From: Pseudobdellovibrionaceae bacterium
Lineage (GTDB): Bacteria; Bdellovibrionota; Bdellovibrionia; Bdellovibrionales; JAMPXM01
Reading direction: 5' to 3'
Length of the DNA: 47,042 nucleotides
Assembly (NCBI GenBank): GCA_947462815.1
Contig: CANHQR010000024.1
Location: forward strand, 1-47,042
Position numbers and translations under genes: made by a program. Position 1 is the stretch's first letter, and every line of letters begins with the position of its first letter. Below, piece after piece: positions 24,975 through 33,632 of the stretch. The notes beneath the pieces were generated by a model. It ran no database searches and was not told where the DNA came from. It saw nothing but the letters and a program-made list of their open reading frames with translations.

Positions 24975-25639
24975 GTGGCTTCTCCCCAACCTTCTTTTCG
25001 AGCGCGCGGCGAGCGAGCCGCAATGTTTTCGGCCGTTGTTGGCAACTCGCCCGGAAACTCGCCCGGTAGCTCGCCCGGTAGCTCGCGCGACAATTCACGC
25101 CTCGAGGGCTCGCGCTTTGCAGATCCACGCAAGCGGACTTCGATACAAACCAGTCGCCAAGCGTGATACGCGAGGGCCAGTGCATCGCTCGCGTCTAGGG
25201 GCAAATCTCGCGCTTGTTCGTGAAGCCCGAGCAGTTGCACCAAACGTGCGCGGACTTCTTCCTTCTCCGCCCCGCCATTGCCGGTGACGGATTTTTTCAC
25301 CGTGCGTGTGGCCTCTTCACGAAACTCCGCGCCGTGCTCACCCAGAGCCGCCAAAACCACTCCGCGCGACAAGCCCAAGGTGAAAGCGGATTCCACGTTC
25401 TTACCCAAAAACACGCGCTCCACAATCACCTGCGAAGGCTTGAGCTCTTCGATCAAGGCCCGCAACTCGGTATGCAAAAAGCTGAGTCGTTGCGGAAGCT
25501 CCGCGCGACGCCTCGGCTCCAGAGTCGTCCAACCCAAACCGAGAATTTGTTCCGGTCGTTCGCTGTCGCAAATTAACCAACCCGCACCCATGACGCGTGT
25601 GCCGGGATCAATACCTAAGAGAACAAGAGGCGCTACCAT
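24971..25639 (-). CDS. ruvC: Holliday junction resolvase RuvC with repeat-rich tail
   Basis: RuvC cuts Holliday junctions symmetrically as a dimer. The four acidic catalytic residues are in place: D11 (GIDPGT), E74 (IVERVFLGKN), D149 and D152 (LDASDALALAYHAW). The core ends near residue 168; the protein then carries a 50-residue charged tail containing four ELPG-like units encoded by a 12-bp tandem repeat, which ordinary RuvC (about 160-175 residues) lacks. The start has GAGGG five bases upstream. It is first of the ruvC-ruvA-ruvB operon, each pair overlapping by ATGA, and is divergent from a TPR gene. Confidence 0.95.
   Translation of the reverse strand: MVAPLVLLGIDPGTRVMGAGWLICDSERPEQILGLGWTTLEPRRRAELPQRLSFLHTELRALIEELKPSQVIVERVFLGKNVESAFTLGLSRGVVLAALGEHGAEFREEATRTVKKSVTGNGGAEKEEVRARLVQLLGLHEQARDLPLDASDALALAYHAWRLVCIEVRLRGSAKREPSRRELSRELPGELPGEFPGELPTTAENIAARSPRARKEGWGEAT
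25044..25091. repeat. Four 12-bp tandem repeats in the 3' part of ruvC
   Basis: Units of AACTCGCCCGGW / AGCTCGCCCGGT begin at 25044, 25056, 25068 and 25080, the last more diverged. On the coding strand each gives Glu-Leu-Pro-Gly or a close variant. The unit is a multiple of three, so copy number changes keep the frame. Confidence 0.85.
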
Positions 25640-25714
25640 GCCCTCATCAAAGCCAGCCCGCCGTTGAGCGGCAAGACCTTGTCCGATTGAGGGCGCGGTG
25701 CGACACTATGAAAC

Positions 25715-26608
25715 ATGGTCGACTCGCCTCCGAACTCGCCTAAAAAACAGTCATCCTCTCGCCCTGAGTCTGCGGCCGGCCCCAACACGCGACCTCATGC
25801 CTCACAAACCGGGCATCTCGGACCACTGCCCACCAGCGACTTCATCGAACGCTGCCAACTCGATTACCAGCGCAATCCCGGATCAAAGGTCTTTGCCCCC
25901 TTAGCCGAAGCGTATCGGCGCCTAGGACTCTTGCCACAAGCTTTCGAGGTTGCGAGCCGAGGGGTGCGCCTTCACCCCAACTTCGCGGCCGGCCGAATTG
26001 CTTTCGCTCGCGTCTTGATCGATCAAGGCGCCCTTGAAGACGCACGCGATCAGCTCATCTCAGCCGGCGAGCTTTCTCCTGACAACTTGCTCGCCTTTCA
26101 ACTCCTGGGTGATGTGTTTTTGCAACTCCGCCGGCCTCGCGAGGCCTTGCAGGCCTACAAAATGGTGCTGCTGCTCAACCCCCAACACGAGCGAGCCCAA
26201 CAGGTGGTCCGCAAATGGGAGTTTTTGTCGGCCGACGAGTTCGAAGACGAGGTTTTTGAAGCCGCCGAAGAGGCACCGCTTCGCGCGTCGGACGACCACG
26301 AGGAACTGGATCCCGAACTTTTTGAGCGCGAGCTGCATCGCACTTTGTCTATGGCGGATGCCTTAACCATCCGCAATGACCTACAGGCCGCCTTTGATCG
26401 ACTGCGTCGGGCTCGACGTCTGCTCGGACCTCATGACGAATTGGATCGTCGACTGCGCATGCTGGCGCAACGCCTGCATTTGAGCGAAGCCGAACTCGCG
26501 GGTGCGATGCGTGTTCGACGAACCGCTCAGGAGAAGAAGCGCGAGCGGCTCGAGTTGCTGCTGAAACGCATTCAGGAGCGCACGCGAAGGCCTCGAGCCG
26601 AGGGTTGA
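25715..26608 (+). CDS. Cytoplasmic TPR protein
   Basis: A 297-residue protein without signal peptide. After a 40-residue Pro/Ser-rich start come three to four TPR units (about 50-170), for example PGSKVFAPLAEAYRRLGLLP and LLAFQLLGDVFLQLRRPREA. An acidic stretch (DEFEDEVFEAAEE) separates them from a strongly basic, helical C-terminus that could bind nucleic acid or form a coiled coil. Function is not known; TPR domains mediate protein contacts. It precedes efp by 68 bases on the same strand and may be co-transcribed with it. The upstream neighbour ruvC is divergent. Confidence 0.75.
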   Translation: MVDSPPNSPKKQSSSRPESAAGPNTRPHASQTGHLGPLPTSDFIERCQLDYQRNPGSKVFAPLAEAYRRLGLLPQAFEVASRGVRLHPNFAAGRIAFARVLIDQGALEDARDQLISAGELSPDNLLAFQLLGDVFLQLRRPREALQAYKMVLLLNPQHERAQQVVRKWEFLSADEFEDEVFEAAEEAPLRASDDHEELDPELFERELHRTLSMADALTIRNDLQAAFDRLRRARRLLGPHDELDRRLRMLAQRLHLSEAELAGAMRVRRTAQEKKRERLELLLKRIQERTRRPRAEG

Positions 26609-26676
26609 CCTCACGCGTAGAAATTGCGAAACCCAAGTCTACGCAATTGGGACTGCGCCGATTTATTGGGGGACGC

Positions 26677-27240
26677 ATGTATCAGCTTTCAGATTTCAAA
26701 AAAGGCATGAAGATTATGGTCGAAGGTCAACCCTTCGTCATCACCGACTTCCAACACGTGAAGCCCGGCAAAGGTAACCAGTTCACACGCTGCAAAGCTC
26801 GAAATCTTCTGACCGGTCAGAACCGAGAGTGGACCTTCAAACAGGGCGAAAAGTTCGAAGTCCCCGATATATCCACTCAGGACATGCAGTTCCTCTACAA
26901 AGACGACAATGGCTATGCGTTCATGAATCAAACGAACTATGAGCAGATCTCGCTCAACGACGAGGATGTCGGCGAAGCCAAAAACTATCTCATCGAAAAT
27001 CTGGACTGCGTGATTGTGTTCTTTAACGGCAAAGCCATCGGCGTCGACGTTCCGAACGCGGTCAATCTCAAGGTCGCAAAGACAGACCCAAACTTCAAAG
27101 GCAACACCGTGACGGGTGCAACAAAACCCGCAACCTTGGAGACCGGGTACGTCGTACATGTGCCGATGCACATCAGCGAAGGCGATCTCCTGCGCGTCGA
27201 TACGCGAACCGGCGAGTATGTCGAACGCGTGAACAAGTGA
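26677..27240 (+). CDS. efp: Translation elongation factor P
   Basis: EF-P enters the ribosomal E site and relieves stalling at consecutive prolines. The 187-residue length and three beta-barrel domains are normal; KPGKGNQF carries K32, the position of the modified Lys (beta-lysylated in enterobacteria), and the C-terminus DTRTGEYVERVNK is the family signature. ATG 26677 is preceded by GGGGGA; the frame is open 24 codons further, overlapping the TPR gene, but that part does not fit the family. Proline-rich products nearby, such as the tail at 2-127, fit a need for EF-P, though this is only suggestive. No epmA or epmB is visible. Confidence 0.97.
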   Translation: MYQLSDFKKGMKIMVEGQPFVITDFQHVKPGKGNQFTRCKARNLLTGQNREWTFKQGEKFEVPDISTQDMQFLYKDDNGYAFMNQTNYEQISLNDEDVGEAKNYLIENLDCVIVFFNGKAIGVDVPNAVNLKVAKTDPNFKGNTVTGATKPATLETGYVVHVPMHISEGDLLRVDTRTGEYVERVNK

Positions 27241-27587
27241 GCCGCGTCGCCATTCAGCGCACGCAACACGGCTCGCTTTGAATAGGGGCGAGCCGACAGC
27301 CCGCCCCCTCCACCAGCTGGAGAGCCGGTTAATGAGTCAGACTCCACACGTCCTTTCTCAAAATCCTTTCCTTAAAATCCTCACTGGCCACCTCGTCGGC
27401 ACCTCGCTGGCACGTCAGCGGCAGGTCATTGGCAACTCATTTGCGGCGAATCAGGACTCGCCCGCAACTCTTGGCTTGTTGGGGTCAGTGTTAGATCTGT
27501 TGCAAGAGCCCTCATCAAACTCTGACTTGTGTGACTCGCTCGATTGAGCTACCAGCTCTGTCGCAACCCTAACCCGAGGTGATCGCG
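27241..27587 (+). other. Spacer between efp and a secreted protein; possible small ORF
   Basis: A 7-bp dyad CGGCTCG/CGAGCCG with a 13-base loop (27269-27295) follows efp and may end its transcript, though no T-run is present. A frame from ATG 27332 to TGA 27547 (71 residues) has GGAGAG seven bases upstream and is otherwise featureless; it could be a real small protein, but codon use does not decide, and I do not list it as a gene. Confidence 0.35.
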
Positions 27588-28076
27588 ATGAACGGCCTGA
27601 CTCGATTTGCTCAAAGCACAGCTCCGCAAATTTCCGTAAAGACCCCAAAGCTCCTCCTCGCCTTGGCTCTCACAACGCTCGCATTGACGACACCTTCCAT
27701 CGGTCACGCGACAGGTCTTGAACTCTCTCCCGAAATGATTCGCCTCGCACAAAGTGAAGCTGAGAAATTTCTCGATTACAGCGACAATGAAATTGCCGGA
27801 GGCCTCAGTGGCGAGATTCAAAAGCCACGTCTGGAAAACATCGTCGAGATGAGCCCTGGCGTTTGGATGGCGACGATTGTCAGCGAAGCCTTCTATTACA
27901 GCCAAGACTTCGACTTCGGTGACCCTGTGGATGAGGTGGACACCGTTTGCCGTACCGACATTGAAGCTCGACAGGTCAATTTGGACTTATCTCTGAAGGC
28001 TTTGAAGACCACCTGTGATCTCGACCCTCGCCTCGAGGCCGCCGAGGACGAAGGAATCATTCAAGACGAACCCTAA
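27588..28076 (+). CDS. Secreted hypothetical protein
   Basis: A 162-residue protein with a long signal peptide: a polar start with Lys near residue 19, a hydrophobic core (LLLALALTTLALTTP) and a likely cut after SIGHA, near residue 41. The mature part is acidic, about 120 residues, with two Cys near the C-terminus (CRTD and CDLD) that may pair in the periplasm. No known family is recognised. ATG 27588 is preferred over the in-frame GTG at 27579, which lies in the GAGGTG ribosome site. A strong hairpin follows the stop. Confidence 0.65.
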   Translation: MNGLTRFAQSTAPQISVKTPKLLLALALTTLALTTPSIGHATGLELSPEMIRLAQSEAEKFLDYSDNEIAGGLSGEIQKPRLENIVEMSPGVWMATIVSEAFYYSQDFDFGDPVDEVDTVCRTDIEARQVNLDLSLKALKTTCDLDPRLEAAEDEGIIQDEP

Positions 28077-28096
28077 TTTCGTCGAAGATCCAAACA

Positions 28097-28127
28097 CACA
28101 CGGACAGACGAGAGGTCTATCCGTGTG
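28097..28127. terminator. Strong hairpin downstream of the secreted-protein gene
   Basis: CACACGGACAGAC (28097-28109) pairs with GTCTATCCGTGTG (28115-28127) over 13 positions with one mismatch and a GAGAG loop, 21 bases after the stop codon. No T-tract follows, so termination is likely but not certain. Confidence 0.6.
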
Positions 28128-28401
28128 GGCGAACGAGCCGAAAAAGGGCCCGATCATTTACGGAGATCGCAGCCTCACCTCTCTGGGGTCGTCATTCAGT
28201 TCTAACTCCATTCCGAGGAGACTACTTTTCGACGAAGGTCGAGCTGTAATCTCAATCGCCCCCCCCTTTGGGCGTGGATCCTTGACGGCTCGGGCTTTTG
28301 AAAAAGGACCGCCAAACGCGTTTGAGCTGGACTCACCCGAAGTCCGAGTTCCCGCTCGCATTCATAGCTCGGCGTCGCCCGGGACCGTATTATTTATAGA
28401 G
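28128..28401 (+). promoter_or_regulatory. Leader/promoter region of the TPR-tamB-omp85 cassette
   Basis: The frame of the downstream TPR gene stays open through this stretch, but it begins inside the preceding gene and shows no domain, so I treat it as non-coding. TATTAT at 28388-28393 is a plausible -10 element for a transcript beginning very close to the ATG at 28402; no clear -35 was found. Confidence 0.4.
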
Positions 28402-29475
28402 ATGAGTTCCCAGCTCGAAACTGAAATTCAAAGCCTACTCGCCGATTCCGGCGAGGTCAGCCTCGTCGCTGACTTGCTGCTGCGTCGTTGGGAACGCAAC
28501 ATACTTTCCCCCGAAGACGTTCGCGCCTTCACACGCTTTCTCATCAACGCTCAGCTCTACCCCACACTTCTTACCCAAATTCGCGCGCGCCTCGGCGAAG
28601 ATGCGCCTGTGCCGTGGGGTGAATTCGTTGAATGTCTCGCGCAAATGGGCGTGGCGTTAGAAAGTTTCGAGATCGACGCGCTCTTTGAAGGCGCTCGCCG
28701 ATTTGAAGGAGGCCTGGACGATCTCAGCGATTCACGTGCTCTAGATCATGTGAAGCCTCAAGTCGCTCAGCACCGGCAAACACGCCTGGCTCGCTTAAGA
28801 GAAGAGCTCGACGAGCGTCGCCAAGACTTACGACGCCGCTTAGAATACGCACGCGTTAATCGCCTCCTTCAACAAGAGCGAAAAGTTCTCGAAGAATTGC
28901 ACCTTCTCGATCCCGACGACCCGGAAGTTCGTCGCGAGAAGAATGCCTTAGCTTTTCGCGAGGCTCAAGACGTCATCGACGCTGCGCTCTCGCACACGCC
29001 ACCTCGAGAGGAGTTAGAATTAAAAGCACTGGAGCTTCCCATGGATCTCAAACCCGAAGCTCAAGCGCTCATCGCGCAAGTTCAAAAGCGCGCCTCAACT
29101 TCCCCCCAGGAAACGCTGGTCTACGATCTTGCCATGCTGCTGATCAACATGGACTTGCCCGCGGCCGCAGCCGATCTACTTGATCAACATCGGCAGATCT
29201 CGTCGCCGCGTTATCGATTGCTTTGGCTTAGACTGGAGGCTTTGTTACTCGCAAAGCAATACGCTGGCGCGCTCGCAGAAGTGCAAGTTTTGGAAAGTAA
29301 ACTTTTTGGTCAACCTGATGCGACATTTGCTCTGACGTACGCGAGAGCTCAGGCACTTTGGGGGCTTAAAGAAACCGTCACCGCGATCGAACTCATGCGA
29401 GGAATTGTAAAGGTGCGACCCGGTTATCGATTGGCTAACTCACTTCTTCTCCAGTGGCAGACTGAGGCCCCATGA
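28402..29475 (+). CDS. Cytoplasmic helical/TPR protein coupled to tamB
   Basis: A 357-residue protein without signal peptide or membrane segment. The first 110 residues are helical; a basic coiled-coil region (about 120-170, with LREELDERRQDLRRRLEYAR) follows; the C-terminal 170 residues show TPR-like pairs such as LVYDLAMLLINMDLPAAAADLL and LLWLRLEALLLAKQYAGALAEV. No enzyme motif is seen. ATG 28402 is chosen by where native-looking sequence begins; there is almost no leader between it and a -10-like TATTAT. Its stop overlaps the tamB start as ATGA, so stoichiometric production with TamB is likely. It could be a cytoplasmic partner of the envelope machinery, which is inference only. Confidence 0.75.
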   Translation: MSSQLETEIQSLLADSGEVSLVADLLLRRWERNILSPEDVRAFTRFLINAQLYPTLLTQIRARLGEDAPVPWGEFVECLAQMGVALESFEIDALFEGARRFEGGLDDLSDSRALDHVKPQVAQHRQTRLARLREELDERRQDLRRRLEYARVNRLLQQERKVLEELHLLDPDDPEVRREKNALAFREAQDVIDAALSHTPPREELELKALELPMDLKPEAQALIAQVQKRASTSPQETLVYDLAMLLINMDLPAAAADLLDQHRQISSPRYRLLWLRLEALLLAKQYAGALAEVQVLESKLFGQPDATFALTYARAQALWGLKETVTAIELMRGIVKVRPGYRLANSLLLQWQTEAP

Positions 29476-32400
29476 GCGATCAACCGACGCCATCCCTACA
29501 AGCACCGTCCCCGCCCTCCGCATCCCGTCGTGGACGCCAGCGCCGGCTGATCATTCTTTCCGTGCTCGTCGCAAGTATTTCTTTTGTTCTCGGCACGATT
29601 GTCGCCCAAACTCTCCCGAAGATGCGCAGCTGGCTGCTTGTGACCATCGATCGCATTAGCCAAGAGCACCTTCCTGTTCGAATCATTCCCGGCACGGTCA
29701 GTTTTCGACTTTTTCCTTTGGGCGCAAGCTTCTATGACACCCGCATCCTGCCGAAGCCCGACGCCCCCTTCCAGCTTTCACCTCTCCAGATCGAAGAAGT
29801 TTCCGCTGATCTCTCATTCTTGGCCGTGATTTCGGGCGAGGTGGCCCTCAATCACGTACGGGTCGCGGGCACCCAGCTCGAGCTCGGATTACCTCAACGC
29901 ACATCTTCAGGCGGGCCGCCACTTGAGGGTTTGTTTCATGCTCTCGACGCCGTTCCAATTGATGAACTTGAAATTGAGAACGTGAGTGCGAAAATTCGAC
30001 TTCCCCAGGGCGGCTGGCAACTGAGCCTTGATCAACTGCAACTGAGTTCGCAACGATCGCGGCGTAAACTTCAAATTGAAGCGAACCTCGACTCACTTTT
30101 GATTTCACGTCGTGCCACGCGAGCCACGCCCGAATTCTCAATTCGTTTGTCGCCTCGGCTGGACCTGACTCTGACTCCGGACCGGATCGAAGTTGACCAA
30201 CTTCAGTTGCAACGAGGCGGCACCGAATTAGAACTACAAGGCGAGCTGGTCGGCAACACTGAAGCCCTGCGCTTTAAGAACGGCCGCATGGAACTCAACG
30301 CCCAGGTCGATGTGCGCTCGATGAACGAGTGGCTCATCAAAAATCAGACATGGGCTGCCAAAAATCCACCGATGTCGGGCAAATTGAAGCTCAAAACCAA
30401 AGCCTTACTCAAGTCACCCTCCAGGGCTTCGCCGCCAAAATCGCCATCCAACACGGAGTCGACTCCCGAACCGAGCTGGACCGCCGAGGCCGACGTGAGC
30501 ACAGAAGGCTACATCGTTGAGGGCCTATTGCTCGATCGCGTGAGCGGCATCGGCAAATGGGATGGCCGATTGTTGCGCTTTCCGAAGGTAAAAGTCGATT
30601 CGCCAGCAAAAAAACTACAGTTCGAAGATCTCAAAATCGGCGAGGCGCCCTCAGCGAGCCTTTCTCCTCCGACCTCAGATCCAACGTCTTCCGTGAGCGC
30701 GATCTCAACCGAAAAGACCGAGCGCAAAATCGTCCTCCAAATCGGCCGCATGAGTGGGCAGCTTAATCTTCACGAGTTCTTTGCGCTGTCGCCGAGTCTC
30801 GGTCGTATTCCCGTTTGGACAACCGCAGCTGTCGATGCCCCCTGCGAGGCGGAGCTCAGCCCCCAATTTCTACTTCGCTGTGGTGGAGAGCTTCGACTCA
30901 GCGAGATCATCGTCCGCAATGACCTAAAATCAGGTCCCCAAGTTGCAGACGCGATTGTGGCCCTGCCTCGCTTTGATCTTCAGGGCGAAGCCACTTTCGA
31001 TCTCGATCAAATGCGCTTTAAAACATTGATGGCGATGCCGAACTCCAAAGGTATGGCGCAAGGTGAAGTGGGCTACCTCACAGGATTCGATATTCGTTAC
31101 GAAGCCGAACAACTCGAGTTCAGAGACGTCGCTTCGCTCAGCGGCCTCAAACTCGAAGGCGCTTTACAAAAGGTTCGCGGCAAGACATCGGGCTCATCGA
31201 AGGCCGCAGAATTCTCTTTTCAAGCCGAGGGACAGGATTTGTGGTTTGAGGACTTCTGGCTGGGCTCTCCAAGTGCTGAGGTTTCCTACAAGTCAGGAAT
31301 CTTGAACTTCCTCAATATGCAAGGCTATCTCAGCACGTCGCGATATTCAGGAGACATTAAAGTCGATCTGGATCAATCACGAATCTCCGTCGCGGCCCGC
31401 TTCCCCTTCATTGATGCCAAGGATCTTCTCAAGGCGCTTTCGCGCAAAGCCCAGGTCCCGATCCAATTCACCGGTTCGGGCCAAGCGACCGTTCGCGCCA
31501 CGGGTCCAATGGCCTTGGGTAAATTGACGTATGATCTGAAGTCATCGCTGTTCAAAGGCAGTGTCGCCGGTGAGTCCTTCGACGTTTTTCATTTCGACTT
31601 GAAGTCCAAGGACGGCGAAGTTCGCACAGAGCGTGTCCTTTTCAAGCATGGCGATGCGGAGATCACTCTGACAGGGCAAGGGCATCCTAACGGCGAGATT
31701 GAAACTCAGGTTCGCGGTCGAGACATCCGCCTGGAAAACACCAACACCATTGCAAACTCAGGTTTTGGAATGAGCGGCCAGCTCAATTTCGAAATGGATT
31801 TGAAGGGACCCGTGCTCGCTCCGGACGCACTCATGCGGGCTCGACTGACCAAGACGGCCATCGCCGAAGCCAGCGTACCAGATTCGGCATTTGACCTTCG
31901 CTTCGCACGAAACCGAATCGAAGGCTCAGGACAGCTCCTCGGAGATGTCCTGGCCGGAGATTTCATTTGGCCTTTCGAGCCCGAAGCTCCCTTACTTCTC
32001 AAACTTCGCGCCAATGAGTGGAACTTTGCACCGATCTTTGCCGCTCTTGCTGGTCCCGCCTCGCGCAAGGATTTTGAAGCTGAGTTGACTGGCGTCATTG
32101 ATTTACAAGCTCCTCGCGGCGGACTTTGGAGTTCGACAGGAAAAGTTGATCTCAAGAAATTGAGACTCAGCCGAGGACCTATCAACATTGCAAATGAAGA
32201 GCCGATCCGCGCTCAAATCCGTGATGGAAACTTCGATATCCAAAGCTTTGAGCTCAAGGGCGAAGAAACTTTCGTCAAAATTGAAAACCGACCTGGCTCT
32301 AACCGTGACACGAAATTGGACATCGACGTGCAAACGAAGGTGGATCTCTCCCTCTTTTCGATTCTGACTCCCTTTTTCGAAGAGCTTCGCGGACTCTTTT

Positions 32401-33626
32401 CGAGCAAAGTTTCCATCAAAGCAGGGCCTGATCGCGGGACCATTATCGGAACAGCCTATGTTGAAAGAGGCTTCATCAAGTTCCCAGCCTTCCCGCATCC
32501 CTTTGAGAATATTCGGGCGGATGTGAACTTCAATCAGCGCAGCATGCAGATCAATTCCATCAAATCCGACTTCGCTTCGGGTCGATTGAGTGGCGCGGGA
32601 GAAGTGGTATTTCGAGGTCCCCGCGACTTACCCGTCAATGTGGTCGGAAACTTTGATCGGATCACGCTCAATGTTCCTCAAGACATTCGTACGACCGGCT
32701 CAGGTGAGTTCAGCTTCACCGGCAATTGGTTTCCTTTCCTGTTAAAAGGCAATTACGAAATCTATAACGGACTTTTCTCTCTGGAAATGTCAGGCGGCAA
32801 AACCGCTGCGGAAGTCCGGGCTCGTCGTGAACAGTATCTACCCAAGTTTCTTCGCGAAGACAGTACATCTCCCATCATCGTCGATCTGAATATCGAGACA
32901 AAGGCCGGCCTGCCTCTCAAAACCTCGCAGATCGAAGGACAAGCTTCAGCCAAACTGCAGGTCACGGGCGATCCCACCAAACCCATCATTCGAGGTGAAG
33001 TCCGCACTCTCCCTGAAACTAAAGTTATCTTTCAGAAAAACATTTTTGACGTCACCAATGCTGTGCTTGATTTTCAAGGTACCGAAGAGATCAATCCCCT
33101 TCTCAACGTTCAGGCGCGCACTCGAGTTGCCGAATACGACGTCGCTCTTCTTGTCCAGGGCACAGCACAGAAGCCGGAGATTCAGTTCCAAAGCGTTCCG
33201 CCTCTCCCCGAGCGAGACTTGATCGCCCTTCTCGCCGTCGGGACAACGCAAGAAGGCACAGCCGGCGCGAGTAATTTGGGTCAGGCGGCGATCACGGGCG
33301 TAATCAACCCGATCACAGGTGGAATTGGGCGGCAGTTCGGTTTGGATGTCCAGCTTTCCCATGGTTGTGACGAAAATAACGAGTGTGCTCCCAAATTCAC
33401 AGCCGCCAAACGGATCAATCAGCGGTTGTCGGTTTCGGGCACCCGAAGTTTCGGAAAGCGACAAGAGACCGATGCCAAGCTCAACTATAGGCTGACCGAT
33501 CGCGTGTCCGTGGTCGGCAGTTGGCAAGGAAATGAATTTAACGAACAAGCTGAGCAAGGTGGGCAAAACGCTCGAAACCAAGATCGCTTGGGCTTGGACT
33601 TTGAGTATAAGTTTGAATTCAAATAG
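29472..33626 (+). CDS. tamB: Translocation and assembly module protein TamB (AsmA-like)
   Basis: A 1384-residue protein with one N-terminal membrane anchor (about 25-48) and a very long periplasmic body of beta-strand repeats that ends in the TamB/DUF490 domain (about 1000-1384). TamB-type proteins span the periplasm as hydrophobic grooves and are linked to phospholipid transport and outer membrane protein assembly, usually with an Omp85 partner. The C-terminal part has the typical GDPTKPIIRGEV, FQGTEEINPLLNVQARTRV (split across lines of the motif) and PPLPERDLIALLAVGTTQ segments. Length is within the family range. The start overlaps the upstream TPR gene; the Omp85 gene begins six bases after the stop. 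Confidence 0.93.
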   Translation: MSDQPTPSLQAPSPPSASRRGRQRRLIILSVLVASISFVLGTIVAQTLPKMRSWLLVTIDRISQEHLPVRIIPGTVSFRLFPLGASFYDTRILPKPDAPFQLSPLQIEEVSADLSFLAVISGEVALNHVRVAGTQLELGLPQRTSSGGPPLEGLFHALDAVPIDELEIENVSAKIRLPQGGWQLSLDQLQLSSQRSRRKLQIEANLDSLLISRRATRATPEFSIRLSPRLDLTLTPDRIEVDQLQLQRGGTELELQGELVGNTEALRFKNGRMELNAQVDVRSMNEWLIKNQTWAAKNPPMSGKLKLKTKALLKSPSRASPPKSPSNTESTPEPSWTAEADVSTEGYIVEGLLLDRVSGIGKWDGRLLRFPKVKVDSPAKKLQFEDLKIGEAPSASLSPPTSDPTSSVSAISTEKTERKIVLQIGRMSGQLNLHEFFALSPSLGRIPVWTTAAVDAPCEAELSPQFLLRCGGELRLSEIIVRNDLKSGPQVADAIVALPRFDLQGEATFDLDQMRFKTLMAMPNSKGMAQGEVGYLTGFDIRYEAEQLEFRDVASLSGLKLEGALQKVRGKTSGSSKAAEFSFQAEGQDLWFEDFWLGSPSAEVSYKSGILNFLNMQGYLSTSRYSGDIKVDLDQSRISVAARFPFIDAKDLLKALSRKAQVPIQFTGSGQATVRATGPMALGKLTYDLKSSLFKGSVAGESFDVFHFDLKSKDGEVRTERVLFKHGDAEITLTGQGHPNGEIETQVRGRDIRLENTNTIANSGFGMSGQLNFEMDLKGPVLAPDALMRARLTKTAIAEASVPDSAFDLRFARNRIEGSGQLLGDVLAGDFIWPFEPEAPLLLKLRANEWNFAPIFAALAGPASRKDFEAELTGVIDLQAPRGGLWSSTGKVDLKKLRLSRGPINIANEEPIRAQIRDGNFDIQSFELKGEETFVKIENRPGSNRDTKLDIDVQTKVDLSLFSILTPFFEELRGLFSSKVSIKAGPDRGTIIGTAYVERGFIKFPAFPHPFENIRADVNFNQRSMQINSIKSDFASGRLSGAGEVVFRGPRDLPVNVVGNFDRITLNVPQDIRTTGSGEFSFTGNWFPFLLKGNYEIYNGLFSLEMSGGKTAAEVRARREQYLPKFLREDSTSPIIVDLNIETKAGLPLKTSQIEGQASAKLQVTGDPTKPIIRGEVRTLPETKVIFQKNIFDVTNAVLDFQGTEEINPLLNVQARTRVAEYDVALLVQGTAQKPEIQFQSVPPLPERDLIALLAVGTTQEGTAGASNLGQAAITGVINPITGGIGRQFGLDVQLSHGCDENNECAPKFTAAKRINQRLSVSGTRSFGKRQETDAKLNYRLTDRVSVVGSWQGNEFNEQAEQGGQNARNQDRLGLDFEYKFEFK

Positions 33627-33632
33627 GTGACG

